NCBI GenBank assembly: GCA_946617655.1
Contig: CAMOKL010000050.1
Coordinates: 1 to 6,476 of the forward strand
Source of the DNA: Anaeroplasma sp902783745
GTDB lineage: Bacteria > Bacillota_I > Bacilli_A > Acholeplasmatales > Anaeroplasmataceae
Reading direction: 5' to 3'
Length of the DNA: 6,476 bases
A program made the position numbers and the translations under genes. The notes beneath the pieces were generated by a model that was not told the DNA's origin, did no database searches, and saw nothing but the letters and a program-made list of their open reading frames with translations. The stretch's first letter is position 1; each line of letters begins with the position of its first letter. Below, in pieces: positions 1 through 3,755 of this stretch.

Positions 1-177
1 ATTAAATATTATAATAATAAGACATTAAAAGAATTCATACTTGCAATTAGTTATTATAATATTGATGATAAGAGTAAAAGTAGATATAAAACATATATAG
101 TAGAATTACTTATATCAAGAAGTAATAAAATTATTGGATTATATTATAAATTGAAATATAAAAAATATTTAAGATAG
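1..177 (+). CDS. C-terminal fragment of an unidentified protein
   Basis: The first reading frame is open from the window edge to a TAG at 175-177, leaving 58 residues of a gene that begins upstream. The visible tail is rich in Lys, Tyr and Ile and ends in a strongly basic stretch (LYYKLKYKKYLR), with no recognisable catalytic motif. Basic, tyrosine-rich tails of this kind occur at the ends of some low-GC glycosyltransferases, but that is only an impression and I assign no function. The continuous frame and the hairpin plus T-run shortly after the stop support a genuine gene end. The next gene has its own promoter, so the two are probably not co-transcribed. Confidence 0.5.
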   Translation: MKYYNNKTLKEFILAISYYNIDDKSKSRYKTYIVELLISRSNKIIGLYYKLKYKKYLR

Positions 178-208
178 TAAAATAAATAAGCGTTTTCGTA
201 AAACGATT

Positions 209-239
209 TCAAAAATAAGGAATAAGCTTTATTTTTTGA
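209..239 (+). terminator. Possible weak intrinsic terminator of the upstream partial gene
   Basis: TCAAAAATAA (209-218) can pair with TTATTTTTTGA (229-239), with one bulged T, around a ten-base loop; more T-rich sequence follows. The stem is almost entirely A-T, so it would be weak. A smaller inverted repeat, CGTTTT/AAAACG at 191-205 with a three-base loop, lies just upstream and could add to it. The position, 32 bases after the stop at 177, fits a terminator. Confidence 0.35.
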
Positions 240-260
240 TTTTAAGCGCTATCTTTTATA

Positions 261-290
261 TTGACATTCTTGTTTATATTGTTGTATAAT
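261..290 (+). promoter_or_regulatory. Near-consensus housekeeping promoter of the membrane protein gene
   Basis: TTGACA (261-266) and TATAAT (285-290) match the sigma-A -35 and -10 hexamers exactly, with an 18-base spacer. Transcription would start near 297, leaving a leader of about 85 bases before the start codon at 382. This predicts strong constitutive expression of the downstream gene. I see no convincing riboswitch or stable leader structure in 297-366. Confidence 0.8.
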
Positions 291-366
291 TCATATTAGA
301 TAAATTGTGTTTTATATGGGATAAATATTTAAACATAATTTTATATTTTTGAAATGCTTAGGTTAC

Positions 367-372
367 AGGAGG
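367..372 (+). promoter_or_regulatory. Ribosome binding site that fixes the start at 382
   Basis: AGGAGG is a full Shine-Dalgarno core, nine bases before the ATG at 382. It lies inside the longer open frame that begins with TTG at 349. That makes the TTG start unlikely and removes eleven residues from the longest possible reading. Confidence 0.85.
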
Positions 373-381
373 AAGTATTTT

Positions 382-1533
382 ATGGGTTTAGCTAAAGGAT
401 TTCGTATACTAAATTTGGTTTTACTAATAGCAGCAGCTGTACTTATGCTTGTTACACCACTTTATTATGATGTTCAGCGTATCGTCTTAACTGTTAGGGA
501 AAACGATAATATAACATATAAGACAACTGATGTCTTATCTTCAATCGATACTATTGCAGCATATGATATTGATTATACATTAAGAACATTAGATGGTGAA
601 TATGTAAAGATTGATAGTGTTACTAAGGAAACAAGAGATGGTTCTTGGACTACTACTATTAACGGCGAAGAAAGAGTAGAAGAATATAAAGGTGCTACTT
701 TTTATGTAGTAGATGCTACAGTATATAGTAAAGATAATGCAGCAACTGGTGTTGTATATCATTTTGAATTAAACGATAAGGACTACCAAATTCTTGGTGG
801 TATTGCTAAAGATGATGTATTCTATTTAGGTATTAAGTCAGTTTCTTCATCAATTAAAACAGAAGATGTTGGTGAAAATATTTCTAAGTATGATGCTCGT
901 GATGAATTAATTAGATACAATGTTGTTACAGGTGCTAATGCATTATTCTCAAATGATAATAATGGTACAACAAATTCATTTGTTTTCTTATTTGTAACAG
1001 TTTGTGCAGGTGCAGTTACTTTACTTGCTTCTCTATTCTTAATGAGAAAGAGAACAGAAGTTATTGCAGCTAACGTTATCGCAGCAGTAATCGGTCTTGC
1101 AACAGTATTATTCGCAGGAATCTTCTTTACAACATTAGCTCCACATGTTGCACAAGTTAATGGTACAGGTCTTGCAATTACATCAGTAGTTGTAGCTGGA
1201 ATATCAATGTTTGCAGGTTTAGTTGGTGCAGCATTCGCTATGAAGCAAAAGGAATGCAAGATGCTTGGTAAGGTAATGACTACAGTTAGTGCAATTTCAG
1301 CAGTAGTATTATTATTCTTAACATTCTCAAGCATTGGTAAGTCAACTGCATTAATCGTTGTTCCAGTATTTGGTTTAATATTAACATTAGCTGAATTAGC
1401 ATTATCAATCGTAACATTATTAGTCTTCTCTAAGAATCAAAAGAATGAGAAGTTAAATGAAAATGGTGTTATTGAAGAAGATAATACTTATGTAGATCCA
1501 AACGCTCAACCAGCAGAAGATACTAATGAATAA
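382..1533 (+). CDS. Six-helix membrane protein with a large extracytoplasmic domain, function unknown
   Basis: This gene encodes 383 residues from the ATG placed by the AGGAGG at 367-372. I do not recognise the family. Hydrophobic helices lie at about residues 9-28, 199-221, 227-252, 263-287, 298-315 and 322-349. Residues 30-198 form one hydrophilic, Asp/Thr/Tyr-rich domain with alternating beta-like segments and no visible catalytic motif. Basic loops after helices 2, 4 and 6 (MRKRTE, MKQKECK, SKNQKNEK) and the basic N-terminus obey the positive-inside rule. They place the large domain outside, and the acidic tail (about 352-383) in the cytoplasm. The first helix could be read as a signal peptide, but there is no good cleavage site. 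The gene has its own strong promoter and terminator, so it looks monocistronic. A receptor, sensor or envelope-maintenance role is conceivable but unsupported. Confidence 0.8.
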   Translation: MGLAKGFRILNLVLLIAAAVLMLVTPLYYDVQRIVLTVRENDNITYKTTDVLSSIDTIAAYDIDYTLRTLDGEYVKIDSVTKETRDGSWTTTINGEERVEEYKGATFYVVDATVYSKDNAATGVVYHFELNDKDYQILGGIAKDDVFYLGIKSVSSSIKTEDVGENISKYDARDELIRYNVVTGANALFSNDNNGTTNSFVFLFVTVCAGAVTLLASLFLMRKRTEVIAANVIAAVIGLATVLFAGIFFTTLAPHVAQVNGTGLAITSVVVAGISMFAGLVGAAFAMKQKECKMLGKVMTTVSAISAVVLLFLTFSSIGKSTALIVVPVFGLILTLAELALSIVTLLVFSKNQKNEKLNENGVIEEDNTYVDPNAQPAEDTNE

Positions 1534-1538
1534 AAATG

Positions 1539-1563
1539 AAACCACCCATTTGGGTGGTTTTTT
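1539..1563 (+). terminator. Strong intrinsic terminator of the membrane protein gene
   Basis: A perfect nine-base-pair stem, AAACCACCC (1539-1547) with GGGTGGTTT (1552-1560), closes an ATTT loop and runs into six T residues (1558-1563). It begins five bases after the TAA at 1531-1533. The G+C-rich stem stands out in this A+T-rich sequence and is a textbook rho-independent terminator. Confidence 0.93.
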
Positions 1564-1570
1564 ATTAGGC

Positions 1571-1596
1571 AGGTTCGTATAAGGCGAACCTTTTTT
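1571..1596 (+). terminator. Second hairpin with T-run, possible back-up terminator
   Basis: AGGTTCG (1571-1577) pairs with CGAACCT (1585-1591) around a seven-base loop, followed by T residues to 1596. It lies only seven bases after the first terminator's T-run. It may be a back-up terminator. Its 5' arm, with the start of the loop (GGTTCGTA, 1572-1579), is also complementary to TACGAACC at 1626-1633, so an alternative fold is possible. Confidence 0.6.
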
Positions 1597-1620
1597 CTAT
1601 GTTTTTTACCAAAAATAGCT

Positions 1621-1665
1621 AAAATTACGAACCAAAATTTTGGTTTATCGTTTCGTATTAATTTT
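1621..1665. repeat. Nested inverted repeats upstream of the sigma factor gene
   Basis: The centre is a perfect 16-base palindrome, AACCAAAATTTTGGTT (1630-1645). Outside it, AAAATTACGAA (1621-1631) is complementary to TTCGTA (1652-1657) plus ATTTT (1661-1665), interrupted by three bases. The palindrome ends 76 bases before the sigma gene's start codon. It could be an operator for a dimeric regulator, a leader structure or a remnant terminator. I see no clear sigma-A promoter between it and the start codon, only A/T-rich -10-like strings. Confidence 0.5.
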
Positions 1666-1721
1666 CTCTTTATTATTGTATATTTAAGTTACATAAAATA
1701 TTAGAATATGGAGGAGATATT

Positions 1722-2528
1722 ATGAGACCTTTATTTAAGAATTATTCAAATGTTATATCAAATTATGACTTATTATCACCTGATGAAGAATACGAATTAT
1801 TTAAGATTATAAAAGATGAAAATAAAACTTTATTAGAACGTGATAACGCAAGAGAAAAACTTATATATTCTAATCAAAGATTAGTATTATCTCTTGCGAA
1901 AAAGTACTCTAATAAAAAAGTATGTTATGATGACTTAATCCAAGAAGGTAATATGGGACTTATTGAGGCAATAGATAAATTTGATTTAGATAAGGATTGT
2001 AGATTATCTACAACCGCATATCTATGGGTACTTCAAGCTATAAGAAGATATGTATTTGAGGAGGGTAATATTAAAATACCTTATAATCAAAAAGAAGATT
2101 TAAGAAGATTAAAGGAATCAATTAATGAATTAAGAAATATGTATAATGAGATTCCATCAATTGAAGATATCGCCAAATTTACAGGTTATAGCGTAAAAAA
2201 GATCAAAAGTCTAATGTCATATGAATATAGCTTTACATCATTAGATAAGGAACTAGATGATGGTAAAGATTTACATGAAGTTATTCCATCTGATACAATC
2301 TCACCTTTAGAAAGAAAGGTATATGATGAAAGATTAAAAATAGTTTTTAATTTAATTGATAAGCTTCCAAATGATCATAAGGATGCAATAAAATTAAGAT
2401 TTGGTCTTATAGATGGTAAGGAGTGGACTTTTGAGGATATCGCAACAAAAATAGGTAGAAGTAGAGAGCGTACAAGACAAATAATAAATGAAGATATAGA
2501 AGAAATAAGAGCTAGAATCAAATTCTAG
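1722..2528 (+). CDS. Alternative sigma-70 family RNA polymerase sigma factor
   Basis: This gene encodes 268 residues, starting at an ATG preceded by GGAGGAG (1710-1716). The order is region 1.2 (about residues 17-50), region 2 (about 51-120, with RLVLSLAKKY and DLIQEGNMGLIEAIDKFD), region 3 (about 125-190, including IPSIEDIAKFTGYSV) and region 4 (about 200-265). Its recognition helix-turn-helix is WTFEDIATKIGRSRERTRQI. It would direct RNA polymerase to a promoter subset. It lacks the N-terminal extension of primary sigma factors. By eye alignment with E. coli RpoD, residues for -10 melting and recognition are changed: Tyr430 becomes Thr98, Trp433 Leu101, Arg436 Leu104 and Thr440 Arg108, while Trp434 and Gln437 are kept (Trp102, Gln105). 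That argues for an alternative, not housekeeping, factor. The stop overlaps that of the convergent WYL gene by four bases. Its regulon, and any link to that gene, are unknown. Confidence 0.9.
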   Translation: MRPLFKNYSNVISNYDLLSPDEEYELFKIIKDENKTLLERDNAREKLIYSNQRLVLSLAKKYSNKKVCYDDLIQEGNMGLIEAIDKFDLDKDCRLSTTAYLWVLQAIRRYVFEEGNIKIPYNQKEDLRRLKESINELRNMYNEIPSIEDIAKFTGYSVKKIKSLMSYEYSFTSLDKELDDGKDLHEVIPSDTISPLERKVYDERLKIVFNLIDKLPNDHKDAIKLRFGLIDGKEWTFEDIATKIGRSRERTRQIINEDIEEIRARIKF

Positions 2529-2535
2529 CTCTTAT
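2505..2535. terminator. Shared convergent hairpin spanning both stop codons
   Basis: A perfect 14-base-pair stem, 2505-2518 against 2522-2535, closes a CAA loop. It contains the last codons of the sigma gene and of the opposite-strand WYL gene, and the CTAG at 2525-2528 holds both TAG stops. Reading on the minus strand, the stem is followed by TTTCTTCT, a usable U-rich tract. On the plus strand the flank is T-rich but interrupted (AGTTATTTAATATTTTA). It most likely acts as a bidirectional intrinsic terminator, stronger for the minus-strand gene. Confidence 0.75.
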
Positions 2536-3547
2536 AGTTATTTAATATTTTATTTGCAGTATCTATTTCATCATCTTTTAATATATCTGGCTCAATTACT
2601 TTATATTTTTCTTGAAATTGAGCTAAATAGAATTCTATTTGGGCTATAGATGCATAAAATGTTACTGTATTTCCATCTATTTTAGTATAATTTGGTCTAT
2701 TTGAAGATACCTTTTTAAATAGATTTAATCCATCATCACTAAATTCTATTACTGCAGTAATTGGATCATGTGATATAAATTCTATACCATATAAATTTGA
2801 TCTTTCAATGAATGATTCTTTTTCTTTTCGAGAAAGCTTTTTTTGCATTTCAAGCTTAGTAAGTTCTTTAATAGATGATAATCTAATAGAAAATATATGA
2901 CCACTTTCTGATATTCCTGCAACATAAATATAATTATTACTTTTACCAGTCTCTATGATAATTGGTAAAAATTTTTTATATACATTTTTTCTTTTTAATT
3001 TATATCTTAAATATTTAGAATCTTTAATTGCTGCATTAATTAATTCTATTTTATCTTTATAAAATATAGATTCTCTTTTTACTTGATCTAATGATGCATA
3101 TTCATTCATTACACTAAAAAAGTATTTTGCAGGTGTTGGATTTATGTATTTATCATCATAACCAATTGGTGGAATTTCTTTTATGATATTTATTATTTCC
3201 TCATTTATATCTAATTGATATTTTTTATAACTATTAGATATGTTATTCCTATCTCTTTTATTCTTTAAATCTAATAAATAATTATCTAATATTTTATTGA
3301 TAAACAAATCTATATCTTTATTGCAGTTTGTATTTAATTTATTTAATTCTTGTCTTTTTTCTTTTAGTCTTAATCCAATTGATGCATCTGCAATCTCATA
3401 ATAATTTAAGAAAACAGCCTTACAATAGGTTTGAAGCCTACCTTCATCAAATGCTAACGCATCATCAATTAAGGTTGTAATAGTCTTAGTTGGTACCTTA
3501 TTATCTTTAATTTTATATGTTTTATCATCTAAAATATCAAACGGCAT
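2525..3547 (-). CDS. WYL-domain transcriptional regulator with probable ribbon-helix-helix N-terminus
   Basis: This gene encodes 340 residues. The ATG at 3547 is chosen because GGAAG (3556-3560) lies eight bases upstream; a TTG five codons earlier would overlap that site. Residues 8-55 read as a short strand followed by two helices (YKIKDNKVP, then TKTITTLIDDALAFDE and a second helix), like a ribbon-helix-helix DNA-binding fold. Residues 60-150 are a charged helical linker. Residues 165-232 match the WYL fold: a helix (KIELINAAIKDSKYLRYKL), then a Pro-containing strand, YIYVAG and FSIRLSSIKEL. Residues 262-340 resemble the WYL C-terminal extension, ending in VIEPDILKDDEI. WYL domains bind nucleic-acid or nucleotide ligands and switch DNA binding in defence-linked regulators. 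RHH-WYL architecture is known from the Cas13d accessory protein WYL1. It is divergent from the helicase gene and probably represses it, itself or both. The gene looks more A+T-rich than the membrane protein gene. Confidence 0.75.
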   Translation of the reverse strand: MPFDILDDKTYKIKDNKVPTKTITTLIDDALAFDEGRLQTYCKAVFLNYYEIADASIGLRLKEKRQELNKLNTNCNKDIDLFINKILDNYLLDLKNKRDRNNISNSYKKYQLDINEEIINIIKEIPPIGYDDKYINPTPAKYFFSVMNEYASLDQVKRESIFYKDKIELINAAIKDSKYLRYKLKRKNVYKKFLPIIIETGKSNNYIYVAGISESGHIFSIRLSSIKELTKLEMQKKLSRKEKESFIERSNLYGIEFISHDPITAVIEFSDDGLNLFKKVSSNRPNYTKIDGNTVTFYASIAQIEFYLAQFQEKYKVIEPDILKDDEIDTANKILNNYKS

Positions 3548-3555
3548 AAATATCA

Positions 3556-3560
3556 CTTCC
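3556..3560 (-). promoter_or_regulatory. Ribosome binding site that sets the WYL gene start
   Basis: On the minus strand, GGAAG lies eight bases upstream of the ATG at 3547-3545. The longest open frame would start at the TTG at 3562-3560, which overlaps this site, so the ATG is preferred. Confidence 0.7.
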
Positions 3561-3590
3561 AATTTATTATTTTAATAATTTGCTAATCTA

Positions 3591-3618
3591 TTTATATTAT
3601 ATTATAAAAAGTGTGCAA
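3591..3618 (-). promoter_or_regulatory. Candidate promoter of the WYL regulator gene
   Basis: On the minus strand, TTGCAC (3618-3613) and TATAAA (3596-3591) resemble -35 and -10 hexamers with a 16-base spacer. Transcription would start near 3584, about 37 bases before the start codon. The surrounding sequence is nearly all A/T, so other -10 strings such as TATAAT at 3606-3601 are possible. Confidence 0.4.
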
Positions 3619-3622
3619 AAAT

Positions 3623-3639
3623 GATAGTTTTTCACTATC
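3623..3639. repeat. Inverted repeat in the divergent intergenic region, candidate operator
   Basis: GATAGT (3623-3628) and ACTATC (3634-3639) form an inverted repeat with a five-base spacer. It is flanked by AAT at 3620-3622 and by CATT at 3643-3646, which extend the symmetry imperfectly. It lies just upstream of the candidate -35 of the WYL gene, between the two divergent starts. This is a typical place for a dimeric regulator to bind. Confidence 0.4.
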
Positions 3640-3713
3640 TTTCATTAAAAAAAATAATAGAAATATTATAATATAGAATACATCATATATTTTTCTTTAA
3701 ATTCTCTTTATTA

Positions 3714-3722
3714 TGCTATAAT
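3714..3722 (+). promoter_or_regulatory. Extended -10 promoter of the large helicase gene
   Basis: TGCTATAAT is a perfect -10 hexamer with the TGn extension. No good -35 lies at the expected position (around 3694-3699), which an extended -10 can tolerate. Transcription would start near 3729, giving a leader of about 27 bases before the ATG at 3756. Confidence 0.6.
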
Positions 3723-3755
3723 AAAAATACACTTTTTTAGTCAGGGGTTGAGATA

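Noticed and set aside
349..381. TTG start giving the membrane protein eleven extra residues
   Set aside because: The Shine-Dalgarno sequence at 367-372 lies inside this stretch and is ideally spaced to the ATG at 382.
354..395. Short leader open frame (13 codons from the ATG at 354) overlapping the membrane protein start
   Set aside because: It has no ribosome binding site and its sequence looks like chance; the overlap alone is not evidence of translational coupling.
822..1334. Minus-strand open frame of about 170 codons inside the membrane protein gene
   Set aside because: It is the antisense of a hydrophobic coding region, has no ribosome binding site, and the plus-strand gene has a promoter, ribosome binding site and terminator.
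3662..3675. Short A/T palindrome ATATTATAATAT as an operator
   Set aside because: Such strings arise readily by chance in sequence this A/T-rich, and this one is not placed over either likely promoter.
2525..3755. CRISPR-linked role for the WYL protein
   Set aside because: No direct-repeat array and no Cas-type sequence is visible anywhere in the window; only the domain architecture recalls WYL1.
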